From Fidelibacterota bacterium (GTDB lineage Bacteria; Fidelibacterota; Marinisomatia; Marinisomatales; TCS55), in the NCBI GenBank assembly GCA_014239505.1, contig JAAZYT010000085.1, positions 1 through 6,045 on the forward strand: a DNA stretch of 6,045 nucleotides, written 5' to 3'. The notes beneath the pieces are model-generated. The model saw only the letters and a program-made list of their open reading frames with translations. It was not told the DNA's origin and did not search any database. Below, piece after piece: positions 1 through 6,028 of the stretch; within the stretch, counting starts at the first letter, position 1, and each line of letters begins with the position of its first letter. Position numbers and translations under genes: made by a program.

Positions 1-123
1 AAGAGCTGTTTTTTCCATTTCTCCTAAAGCTGTGTCGTTACGCATATCATCGACTCCAAGAGACACTGTTATACCAAGCAATACAGCTACAAACTCAATT
101 CCTCCTCTTGAAAAAATATTCAT
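1..123 (-). CDS. Partial small membrane-anchored protein (5' end only, runs off the left edge)
   Basis: This is an open frame of 41 codons from an ATG at 123 to the window edge. The start is supported by a strong Shine-Dalgarno (AAGGAG) 5 bases upstream, the best one in the window. The protein begins MNIFSRGGIEF and continues with one hydrophobic segment (about residues 9-24). This is followed by a charged turn, VDDMRND, and what looks like the start of an amphipathic helix (GEMEKTAL). An N-terminal membrane anchor ending in a V/I-D-[DE]-x-R motif and followed by a helical region is a pattern seen in small uncharacterised proteins, including DUF6090-like ones common in Bacteroidota. The resemblance is by eye only. 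The function is unknown and the rest of the gene lies outside the window. It follows the lipoprotein gene closely and may be cotranscribed with it. Confidence 0.7.
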   Translation of the reverse strand, partial: MNIFSRGGIEFVAVLLGITVSLGVDDMRNDTALGEMEKTAL

Positions 124-128
124 TCAAT

Positions 129-134
129 CTCCTT
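129..134 (-). promoter_or_regulatory. Shine-Dalgarno for the partial gene at the left edge
   Basis: AAGGAG on the minus strand, 5 bases before the ATG at 123. It overlaps the last base of the stop codon of the seven-codon relic frame. It stands out because the other starts in the window have weak or no such motif, and it fixes the start of the partial gene. Confidence 0.75.
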
Positions 135-157
135 TATTTGAGCCAGAGGCGTTTCAT
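134..157 (-). pseudogene. Seven-codon relic of a second lipoprotein start (MKRLWLK, stop)
   Basis: Directly after the TAA of the lipoprotein gene (no intervening base) lies ATG followed by four codons identical to the lipoprotein's first five residues (MKRLW). Two more codons (LK) and a TAA follow. The first 15 bases match 863-877 perfectly. It is too short to be a functional gene and has no Shine-Dalgarno of its own. The simplest reading is the leftover 5' end of a tandem copy that was later deleted, or the scar of an insertion or excision event. Translation coupled to the preceding stop is possible, since the two codons abut (TAAATG). Confidence 0.5.
143..157 (-). repeat. 15-base direct repeat, copy 1 (downstream of the lipoprotein gene)
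   Basis: CCAGAGGCGTTTCAT on the plus strand is identical to 863-877 and in the same orientation. The spacing is 720 bases, exactly the length of the lipoprotein reading frame including its stop. The match ends abruptly on both sides. Confidence 0.9.
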
Positions 158-877
158 TTAATTAGGTAGTTCTAAAGTTTGATTATCGCCAAAATAAATA
201 TCATCAATATGTCCAGCAATTTTTTTATCATCGGTTAAAAAGTGCATATGAATAAATGTTGAGTGATGTGTAAAAATAGTTTTATGGTGTTTTGAATAAA
301 AGCCAAGTATTGTCATAGCTCTGTTTTCCAATACTCCTGACAATCCAGATTCTATATGTTTTTGGTGGCTATGAACGGAATCTTTACTATCCCAATTAAT
401 AATGTGCCAATTCACTTTTGATGACACACCCTTTATTATGAAAGGGAACGGTTCTTCAATATTTATATCATTATCATTACTAATTATTTCAAAATATTCT
501 TCAAGTTGTTGTGAAGTTTTGATTGATGAAGGTAATTTTAAATCATTCCATTTATTGACCACAGTAGAAACATATAATGTTGCTTCATGATTTATATCAT
601 TTGAAAAGCCGATCTCTTCATTTCTTGTTACATATGAGATGAAAGGATTGCCATTAAGAATTAGAATTTCACCCTTTAAATCTTTCAGTGCGCCCAGACC
701 AAATATATTAGGATTATTGACGAATTTATTCAAATTAATTTTGCTTGATAAATCACCTTCATGCTTAATTTCATAAAGAGAACCGTAAACTTGTACAGGA
801 GGGTTTTTTGTTGTTTCACAACTATTTATTAGCAAGCCAATAAAAAATACAAATAATATGACCCAGAGGCGTTTCAT
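158..877 (-). CDS. Lipoprotein with an acetolactate-decarboxylase-like domain
   Basis: This 239-residue protein has a lipoprotein signal: basic MKR, a hydrophobic stretch (about 4-17) and a lipobox-like I-N-S-C with Cys20 as the acylation site, so it should be anchored on the outside of the inner membrane or in the periplasm. The mature part resembles alpha-acetolactate decarboxylase from end to end. Residues about 59-76 (FGLGALKDLKGEILILNG) match the family's G-x-G-T-F-x-x-L-D-G-E region, with Glu70 in the conserved position. Residues 210-223 (HMHFLTDDKKIAGH) match the zinc-binding H-x-H...H motif, giving ligands His210, His212 and His223. The segment where classical enzymes carry a T-R-T-V-P motif with a functional Arg reads IINWDSKDSVHSH here (159-171), so that Arg appears to be missing and extra His residues occur (169, 171, 174, 197, 198, 204, 205). 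The classical reaction turns acetolactate into acetoin, but the missing Arg and the export signal make that role doubtful. No clear Shine-Dalgarno precedes the ATG. Confidence 0.75.
   Translation of the reverse strand: MKRLWVILFVFFIGLLINSCETTKNPPVQVYGSLYEIKHEGDLSSKINLNKFVNNPNIFGLGALKDLKGEILILNGNPFISYVTRNEEIGFSNDINHEATLYVSTVVNKWNDLKLPSSIKTSQQLEEYFEIISNDNDINIEEPFPFIIKGVSSKVNWHIINWDSKDSVHSHQKHIESGLSGVLENRAMTILGFYSKHHKTIFTHHSTFIHMHFLTDDKKIAGHIDDIYFGDNQTLELPN
863..877 (-). repeat. 15-base direct repeat, copy 2 (first five codons of the lipoprotein gene)
   Basis: Identical to 143-157. This copy encodes MKRLW at the start of the lipoprotein. The sequence upstream of the ATG is not shared with the other copy, so the duplication begins exactly at the start codon. 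Confidence 0.9.
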
Positions 878-1044
878 ACAGAAAATTACAAATAATCACT
901 CAACAATGCGCCTATCTCTTTCATAAACAAAAAACCCCATTTCCCGTCAGGATTCTCTTACCCTTTCTTTTCGGCTTTTTAGAGCTCACCATAAACCTCG
1001 TTGTCCAACTAGATTGCAGCATCGGACTGTCTGCCTTTGCGAAT
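878..1044. other. Spacer between the pilin operon and the lipoprotein gene
   Basis: These 167 bases lie between the stop of the prepilin peptidase gene and the start of the lipoprotein gene. I see no hairpin with a T-run that would end the operon, and no convincing promoter (neither a sigma-70 pair nor a Bacteroidota TTG/TAnnTTTG pair at proper spacing). A minus-strand frame at 921-992 could encode 23 residues rich in Lys and Arg (starting MVSSKKPKRKGKR), but nothing else supports it. A promoter for the lipoprotein gene would be expected here. Confidence 0.5.
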
Positions 1045-1797
1045 TCATATAATACTTAAAAAAGCATATATGATTTTATTTCCATAAACCACTGATAGAA
1101 TTGAACCGAATGCAATAAATGGGGCAAATGGCAATATCTTGATTTGTTTTTTCTTGAATAATAGGAGGTATACGCCTACAATCGAAGCGCTAATAAAGCT
1201 TAGATAAAGCGCCACGACAGCTAGCTGCCAATCAAATAGTATTCCTAAAATAAATCCCATTTTGATATCACCTACACCCATTGCTTCACGTTTATAGATA
1301 ATACGACCAATAAATCGTAAACAGAGCAAGAAACCTCCAAACAGTCCAACACCCAGCAGCGTATCCATTATGCCCACATCTATAAATAAATATCGATAAC
1401 AAATTGAAAACGCTAGCAGTGAATATAAATGAGACTCATAAATGAATTTTTCTTTTAAATCGGTCAGGGCAATGGCTAGTAACATAGTACCCATACCCAT
1501 TAATAGAATATATGGTAAAAACGACGAATTATGCACATAGAATACTACAGCCAATATCCCCATCACTAATTCAACCACAGGGTATTGAATTGATATGGAT
1601 TCTTTACATTGTCTACACCGACCCTTTAGCAATAAAAATGAAATTAATGGTAAATTGTCATACCAATGAATTTGCCTATCACATTTTGGGCATTTTGATC
1701 TTCCAAAAATGTAATTTCTAGATTCAGTGGTACGAATGGCAAGTACATTCGCAAATGAACCGACACATGCCCCTAAAATAAATATTAAGATTTGCAA
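1045..1797 (-). CDS. pilD: Prepilin peptidase / N-methyltransferase (A24 aspartic protease, PilD/GspO type)
   Basis: This inner-membrane enzyme cuts the short leader of type IV prepilins and pseudopilins and usually methylates the new N-terminus. The 250-residue length is normal. The N-terminus (MQILIFILGACVGSFANVLA) matches the family's first helix. The cytoplasmic zinc domain has two pairs, C36-x-x-C39 and C61-x-x-C64. The catalytic Asp residues are Asp113 in LTDL and Asp177 in GVGDIK. The LPFAPFIAFG segment (222-231) is the usual conserved C-terminal helix. The motif after the first Asp is less typical: FIYES replaces the common IPD. The start codon is TTG at 1797. No ATG lies upstream in frame, and the alignment of the first helix supports this start. 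A weak AGGT overlaps the stop of the preceding gene, 8 bases away. It is the last gene of the pseudopilin operon and presumably processes the four proteins encoded upstream. Confidence 0.95.
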   Translation of the reverse strand: MQILIFILGACVGSFANVLAIRTTESRNYIFGRSKCPKCDRQIHWYDNLPLISFLLLKGRCRQCKESISIQYPVVELVMGILAVVFYVHNSSFLPYILLMGMGTMLLAIALTDLKEKFIYESHLYSLLAFSICYRYLFIDVGIMDTLLGVGLFGGFLLCLRFIGRIIYKREAMGVGDIKMGFILGILFDWQLAVVALYLSFISASIVGVYLLLFKKKQIKILPFAPFIAFGSILSVVYGNKIIYAFLSII

Positions 1798-1805
1798 TTG
1801 ATTAC

Positions 1806-2891
1806 CTATCGCAGATTTTCTGAGCGTTGGAATTCATTGAACTCTGATGAAATTATATACGTAAAACTGTCAGTGACTGTAGACCAGCATTGATCCGAAG
1901 CATTTATGTTGAGAATGCTACCATTATTCGAATATATTGAATAGTCCAATACGACCGTACCCGTTCCATCGTTCATCTTCCAAAATCCAAGCAACTGATC
2001 GCTGCTAGCATAATCACTAAAATTGATCAGTGAATTAAAATTCAACCCCTGTCGATGCATATAGCCTACGCTTGCATTATTCATTGCACTATTCCATATT
2101 CCCACGTTCCGTACCTGACCAGAAAAGAAAATACCCCCCATCATAGGCGTATCCACATATTTACCAATAAAAAAACTACTATTGGCGATCGTTGACCAGT
2201 CTACATTGCCACTGGCATTTATTTGCTCCATTACTTCCTCATTACGTAAAATCCTGAGCTGATTCCCATCATATACCACAGTGACAAATATCCACTCACT
2301 GTCAATAATATTATTGAAACCAAGTGAATAAAAAGTACGTACTTCTGAATCATTCAATGTAACATTGAAATTGAGTCGCGCAACGGTATTTTCAACGATC
2401 CGACTAAAGGCGAATTGGAACCCAGCGCCTGGATAGTCACCAAATCTTTTTTGACTAAAACCAAGAACTGGCTCTCCGTTGTAAGGAAGCTGTAAACCGG
2501 TGAGAGGTGAGGCAAGATTTTGAGGTTTCATCCAGAGTGATATGGTGAACTGATCTTGAATCTGTTTGAAATGATCATGAGCTCCTAGGTCGGCGAACGT
2601 AAACTGTCCTTGGTATATAGAAGCTTTTTGCTCTAGTCTTTTTAATTGGATAGTACCGGATTCAATCGTTTCAATCTCAAGGATTCCTTCATCGTTAAAC
2701 GCTGGTAATGTCACGTTTTCAATGAGGGTATTTCCGGAGCGAATATTACTGATCAATTGCGTACGAACGTATTTATTGGCCGCCGTTCGTAGATTCGAGG
2801 TCGCAGTCGAGCTTAACAGTAAGAGGATGCCTAATGCGGTAAATGCGATCACTAACGAAAATAATAAAATGATGCCTCCACTTTTTTTCAT
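1806..2891 (-). CDS. GspK/PilX-position pilin-like protein with a LamG-type lectin domain
   Basis: This 361-residue protein begins MKKSGG followed by a hydrophobic helix (IILLFSLVIAFTALGILLLL, about 7-26). This is the form of GspK/PilX N-termini: a short basic leader ending in Gly and no Glu at position +5. Unlike ordinary GspK, the rest is not the known helical domain. Residues about 96-275 look like a LamG/concanavalin-A jelly roll: FTISLWMKP (115-123), EWIFVTVVYDGNQLRILRNE (199-218), and SSFFIGKYVD followed by a GQVRNVGIWN strand (238-267). Residues 302-318 (GFWKMNDGTGTVVLDYS) are a typical LamG-family strand that usually precedes the domain but here follows it. Such domains bind sugars or proteins. 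The start ATG directly abuts the TAG of the gene before it, implying coupled translation. By position it should join the tip complex of a pilus or pseudopilus. Assignment as a GspK/PilX analogue rests on gene order and N-terminus only. Confidence 0.8.
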   Translation of the reverse strand: MKKSGGIILLFSLVIAFTALGILLLLSSTATSNLRTAANKYVRTQLISNIRSGNTLIENVTLPAFNDEGILEIETIESGTIQLKRLEQKASIYQGQFTFADLGAHDHFKQIQDQFTISLWMKPQNLASPLTGLQLPYNGEPVLGFSQKRFGDYPGAGFQFAFSRIVENTVARLNFNVTLNDSEVRTFYSLGFNNIIDSEWIFVTVVYDGNQLRILRNEEVMEQINASGNVDWSTIANSSFFIGKYVDTPMMGGIFFSGQVRNVGIWNSAMNNASVGYMHRQGLNFNSLINFSDYASSDQLLGFWKMNDGTGTVVLDYSIYSNNGSILNINASDQCWSTVTDSFTYIISSEFNEFQRSENLR

Positions 2892-3416
2892 CTAGTTCAG
2901 TCTCCGTACTTTGATATAATGATTACTCACAATGTTTTCATCAAGGGTAAATTGATAATTGAGGCGAATTTTAGGCATGGTGTTCATCTCAGGAATAATG
3001 AATGAATCGGAATTTACTGGTGATTTGACCGTATTGTCATAATTGTAATACTCGAATTCAGTAACGAGAGTATTCACATTTTTTACTAGAACTTTTTTAT
3101 CTGAATCATCCACCCGATAGTATATGACATCATCCGCAATAAAATAGGACACCTCCTGCTGGAACAATTGATCGCGCGTGGTATAGAACCCAATCGAATC
3201 AGCGGTCATGAATTTGAATTTGGTATGGGTCCTAAAATCTTCCTCTAGTCGATTTATTAGGCGCGACTCAACAATATTTTTCATCTGAATCGATTCCATT
3301 TTACGGAGCTCTTTAAAACTACTATTGATCACATTGAAAAGTAGCGGCATCACAATCCCTAAAACTGCGATGGTTAGCAGCATTTCGATAAGTGTAAATC
3401 CCTTATTCGTCTTCAA
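2892..3416 (-). CDS. GspJ/PilW-like minor pseudopilin
   Basis: This 174-residue protein has a textbook class III (prepilin) signal: MKTNKG, cut before Phe7, then FTLIEMLLTIAVLGIVMPLL, with Glu11 at mature position +5. The hydrophobic helix is followed by a charged amphipathic helix (FKELRKMESIQMKN...). A beta-rich globular part comes after it, including a VSYFIADDVIYYRVDD segment (109-124). The Y-F-I...-I-Y-Y-R pattern and the late VTEFEYYNYDN strand are typical of GspJ/PilW proteins. Its size suits that family and it is the only minor pilin here of ordinary build besides the first gene. The start codon is TTG at 3416. No ATG exists upstream in frame before a stop, and the six-residue leader it produces is the expected length. 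It overlaps the upstream gene by 14 bases and abuts the downstream one, so translation is probably coupled. It is expected to sit in the tip complex with the I- and K-position proteins. Confidence 0.88.
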   Translation of the reverse strand: MKTNKGFTLIEMLLTIAVLGIVMPLLFNVINSSFKELRKMESIQMKNIVESRLINRLEEDFRTHTKFKFMTADSIGFYTTRDQLFQQEVSYFIADDVIYYRVDDSDKKVLVKNVNTLVTEFEYYNYDNTVKSPVNSDSFIIPEMNTMPKIRLNYQFTLDENIVSNHYIKVRRLN

Positions 3417-5514
3417 ATGGATACACCATGATGCCAGTTTCTGTTAACAAAAACTTATTATTATTTTCAGGATTGAAAAGAGGACGTAAATACCCAAGAT
3501 CTCTTTGTAAATTTCCAACCTGTTGCAAGTGAGACCCTCCTTCATCAATCTTATAATATTCAGTAACTACAGGCTCTTCATTTCCTACATCAACCAATAT
3601 CGAAAAATCCCTCCTTTGGACTGTTCCACCCACAAGAGAAACATCATAATATTGCGAACGTTGTTGACTTAAAGTTGCGTATCCATATTGTCTTTTGCCT
3701 ATAAATTTGTGCAACCTTCTATCACTAGCTAAATCAATTTCAATATAATCATCTGAGTATTGCGGATTATTTGGGTCCGGACGACTATTTGTAAATGGAC
3801 CTGTCCATGCTTTAATGATATTACCGTCGCGCACAATTTTTACTCTAGTATATCGATTCATATTCCAATTCTGACGTCTTTCGGTTGATTCATCAAATAC
3901 TCTTTTACTCCATTTGAAGGTCGTATTTCTCCCGCCATTATAGTGCTCTTCCCAATAAATGATGCCAAATCTTCCATTATCACCGTTTAATGGGGTAAAT
4001 CCGTTTCCTGACCTCATCAGTACTAAAAACTTGTTAGTCATACCATTATTATTTAGGCTGGGGTTAATTGATGTTTCTGTTGTGCAGGTATTGGGGTCAT
4101 GATCTCCTACAGTGCTACAATTAACTGCTTTATTTCTCTCGTAAGCAATGACAAGACCGACATAATCATCATCTGAAGCGTTAGAGTACAAAGTTGCTTC
4201 AAACGTAAATTTATCCAACGAATCTGGACTGATAAAGGTGTTTAAATATGATACATTTTCCGGTTGGCTTACTCTTTCAGGATTTGCTAATAATTGCCAC
4301 TCCATAGATGCACACCAGCTTCTGACAAAATAACCCCTCGTTGGATGGATGCAACTATACCACCTTTCGCCGTTTTCCGCATCGGCTCTATTAGCAAAAT
4401 AAATATTTCTTTCGGTTCGGGGCCAATTATTAAATATTTCAGTGGGGCTCTGAACAACAGGAATTATATTTAAATTTTCATTAAATTGATTTATTTGAGC
4501 AGTAGTATAAATTTTAGAATCAAATTGCTGCAGAAGAGGTAAGATTTGTGTGTGGGAAGCAAAGGAATTAGCGCTATCCTTATTTGGCAAACTATAAATG
4601 GTTTCATTTCCTTCATCATCGCTTACAGAACCATTTACAATTATTAAATTGTCACGGTATGAAATGTAATCTGTTAGTTCAGCCCCTCCCATATTCGGAC
4701 CAACCGCTAGTTGAAATGTCAATTGACTTGTACCATCACCGCTGATATAGTCTGCACGAATTTCGCCGTCATTAGAACTCCTACTTGAATAATCTCCTGG
4801 ATTTCCGTTCAGCAGACTGGAAATAATATCAATGTAAAAGGCGAAAGATTCATCATTACCATTGACATAAACAATTTCACTAAATTGTACATTAAATTCT
4901 AAAACATCCCCCGCTGTAATAATATGTTCACCTATATCTAAATCAACAGAAATATCTGTTGGGTAGGCCCTTACAATTAAAAGCTCGGGATCAAAATTGC
5001 CACCAATAATTGTAGAATACCGAATTGGGTTATCAAAAAGTGGATGATTCACATCCAGTTGCACACGTTTTAATAAAGTTGGAATATTCGATAAAGTGAT
5101 ATTCTTATTGTTTGGATCAAAATTAACATAATTAACATTAATAGATGTTTCCATACGTGGGAAGGCAGGATCAGTTGCTGTAATTCCATGAAAATCATCG
5201 ATATCATCAAACGAAGACCAATCTCCTTGATCTTCACCTTCTTCAACATCAAAAACCTTTGTGAGACCATTTTCCAAGATTGAAGCAATATTTTCATCAT
5301 ATTTTCGTAAACTTACTTCATCAAAGATTTTATTTGCGAATGAATCAGCCAAAATAATTAGCTGATTTTCACGTAGCCGCCTTTCTACCATACGTATAGA
5401 ACCAAAAATCACCCCAAGAATGATCATGATGATCGTCATCCCATAGATTACATCCACATAAGAAAAAGCCTTCTGTTTAATTTGTTTTTGCACTTTATCT
5501 TTGTATTGAGACAT
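3403..5514 (-). CDS. Giant GspI/PilV-position pilin-like protein with Ig-like and lectin-like domains
   Basis: This 703-residue protein is several times longer than normal GspI/PilV. A basic 16-residue leader (MSQYKDKVQKQIKQKA) precedes FSYVDVIYGMTIIMIILGVIFG. The expected cut is Ala16/Phe17, which puts Asp21 at +5 where Glu is usual. A pilin-like helix region follows to about residue 70. Residues about 184-310 resemble bacterial Ig-like repeats of large adhesins: AGDVLEFNVQFSEIVYV (201-217), YISGDGTSQLTFQLAVG (256-272), then IVNGSVSDDEGN (292-303). Residues about 363-410 are rich in Trp and contain Cys388 and Cys401. Residues about 424-630 look like a concanavalin/thrombospondin-C-like jelly roll, with DDDYVGLVIAYERNK (448-462), NKFLVLMRSG (494-503) and RFGIIYW (515-521), plus Cys466/Cys477. 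The last 70 residues are unassigned. It overlaps the preceding gene by 20 bases and the next by 14. It is probably an adhesive or ligand-binding tip subunit; the function is inferred. Confidence 0.82.
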   Translation of the reverse strand: MSQYKDKVQKQIKQKAFSYVDVIYGMTIIMIILGVIFGSIRMVERRLRENQLIILADSFANKIFDEVSLRKYDENIASILENGLTKVFDVEEGEDQGDWSSFDDIDDFHGITATDPAFPRMETSINVNYVNFDPNNKNITLSNIPTLLKRVQLDVNHPLFDNPIRYSTIIGGNFDPELLIVRAYPTDISVDLDIGEHIITAGDVLEFNVQFSEIVYVNGNDESFAFYIDIISSLLNGNPGDYSSRSSNDGEIRADYISGDGTSQLTFQLAVGPNMGGAELTDYISYRDNLIIVNGSVSDDEGNETIYSLPNKDSANSFASHTQILPLLQQFDSKIYTTAQINQFNENLNIIPVVQSPTEIFNNWPRTERNIYFANRADAENGERWYSCIHPTRGYFVRSWCASMEWQLLANPERVSQPENVSYLNTFISPDSLDKFTFEATLYSNASDDDYVGLVIAYERNKAVNCSTVGDHDPNTCTTETSINPSLNNNGMTNKFLVLMRSGNGFTPLNGDNGRFGIIYWEEHYNGGRNTTFKWSKRVFDESTERRQNWNMNRYTRVKIVRDGNIIKAWTGPFTNSRPDPNNPQYSDDYIEIDLASDRRLHKFIGKRQYGYATLSQQRSQYYDVSLVGGTVQRRDFSILVDVGNEEPVVTEYYKIDEGGSHLQQVGNLQRDLGYLRPLFNPENNNKFLLTETGIMVYPFEDE

Positions 5515-5965
5515 GTCCTGTTAATCCTGAGACAATTAGATTCATTCCATCGATCTCAATGGTGATATCATCTAAACTTTCCATCAAGCCCCATGGTTTG
5601 AAAAATATCTGATTGGAATCCCCAAACCGCAAAGTAGTCGTTATAGAAGAAATATCCACCGCATTGACAAATGCATTATCAAACCACAAAGGAATAGACC
5701 GGTCTGATTCTTCTAAATTCGAGGCCATTACAGATAGGCTATACGTTCGTGCTTCAGGATCTGCCGTAAGTACCGCATATTTTTTTTCAGTAAGTGCGAC
5801 CTCCTGGGCGTAAATAATATGTTGATTAAGCGACTCAGTCATCTTTTTATAATTCAATTTTTCTTGATCAGGTAAAAATGAAACGGTAGCCAGAGAGAAC
5901 ATAATCCCGATAATGGCCGTTACCAGAACAAGCTCGAATAAGGTATATGCTTTGAGACGATTCAT
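5495..5965 (-). CDS. GspH/FimT-like minor pseudopilin
   Basis: This 156-residue protein has a class III signal: MNRLKA, cut before Tyr7, then YTLFELVLVTAIIGIMFSLA, with Glu11 at mature position +5. Ala at -1 is tolerated by prepilin peptidases although Gly is usual. A charged helix (YKKMTESLNQHIIYAQEVAL) links to a small beta-rich domain. Its C-terminal pattern matches the GspH/FimT family: I-F-F-K-P-W-G (119-125), then strands ending in VSGLTGHVSIQR. This is the first gene of the operon and is expected to join the tip of a pilus or type II secretion pseudopilus. The ATG at 5965 has no Shine-Dalgarno, and a strong terminator hairpin ends just 9 bases upstream, leaving little room for its own promoter. 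It overlaps the next gene by 20 bases. Confidence 0.88.
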   Translation of the reverse strand: MNRLKAYTLFELVLVTAIIGIMFSLATVSFLPDQEKLNYKKMTESLNQHIIYAQEVALTEKKYAVLTADPEARTYSLSVMASNLEESDRSIPLWFDNAFVNAVDISSITTTLRFGDSNQIFFKPWGLMESLDDITIEIDGMNLIVSGLTGHVSIQR

Positions 5966-5974
5966 ATTGAAATA

Positions 5975-6003
5975 AAAAAGGCCGGAAAATAACCGGCCTT
6001 TTT
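5975..6003 (-). terminator. Strong symmetric hairpin terminator just upstream of the pilin operon
   Basis: AAAAAGGCCGG (5975-5985), a 7-base loop, then CCGGCCTTTTT (5993-6003): 11 perfect base pairs with a GC-rich core and a T-run on either strand. It can terminate in both directions. For minus-strand transcription it lies between a gene entering from the right edge and the GspH-like gene, whose ATG is only 9 bases past the stem. It therefore probably ends most transcripts from upstream while letting some through into the operon. Confidence 0.9.
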
Positions 6004-6028
6004 ATTAATAGATCAAATAAAAAAGAAT

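Noticed and set aside
402..590. Plus-strand open frame inside the lipoprotein gene
   Set aside because: It lies antisense to a gene with clear family similarity and has no start signal or recognisable protein features.
941..985. Possible terminator after the peptidase gene (runs of C, G and T near AAAACCCCATTTCCC and GGCTTTTTAG)
   Set aside because: The flanking bases do not pair into a stem of useful length, so no terminator can be supported here.
921..992. Minus-strand frame for a 23-residue Lys/Arg-rich peptide (starts MVSSKKPKRKGKR)
   Set aside because: It has only a weak GAGG three bases before the ATG, no recognisable family and no hairpin or conserved context. A chance frame in a spacer is as likely.
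1000..1009. GTTGTCCAAC, which resembles an integron attC core site (RYYYAAC / GTTRRRY)
   Set aside because: There is no partner core at the expected distance, no folded attC-like arms and no integrase. The following gene is not followed by a matching site.
1512..1721. Plus-strand open frame inside the prepilin peptidase gene
   Set aside because: It is antisense to a well-conserved enzyme region that includes the zinc Cys pairs, and its translation has no domain-like features.
5070..5300. Minus-strand open frame of 76 codons within the giant pilin-like gene
   Set aside because: It is out of frame with a continuous 703-codon gene. Its Met/Ile/Leu-rich translation is typical of a frame-shifted reading of an AT-rich gene.
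5613..5813. Plus-strand open frame opposite the GspH-like gene
   Set aside because: It is antisense to a clear pseudopilin gene, and no promoter or Shine-Dalgarno is visible.
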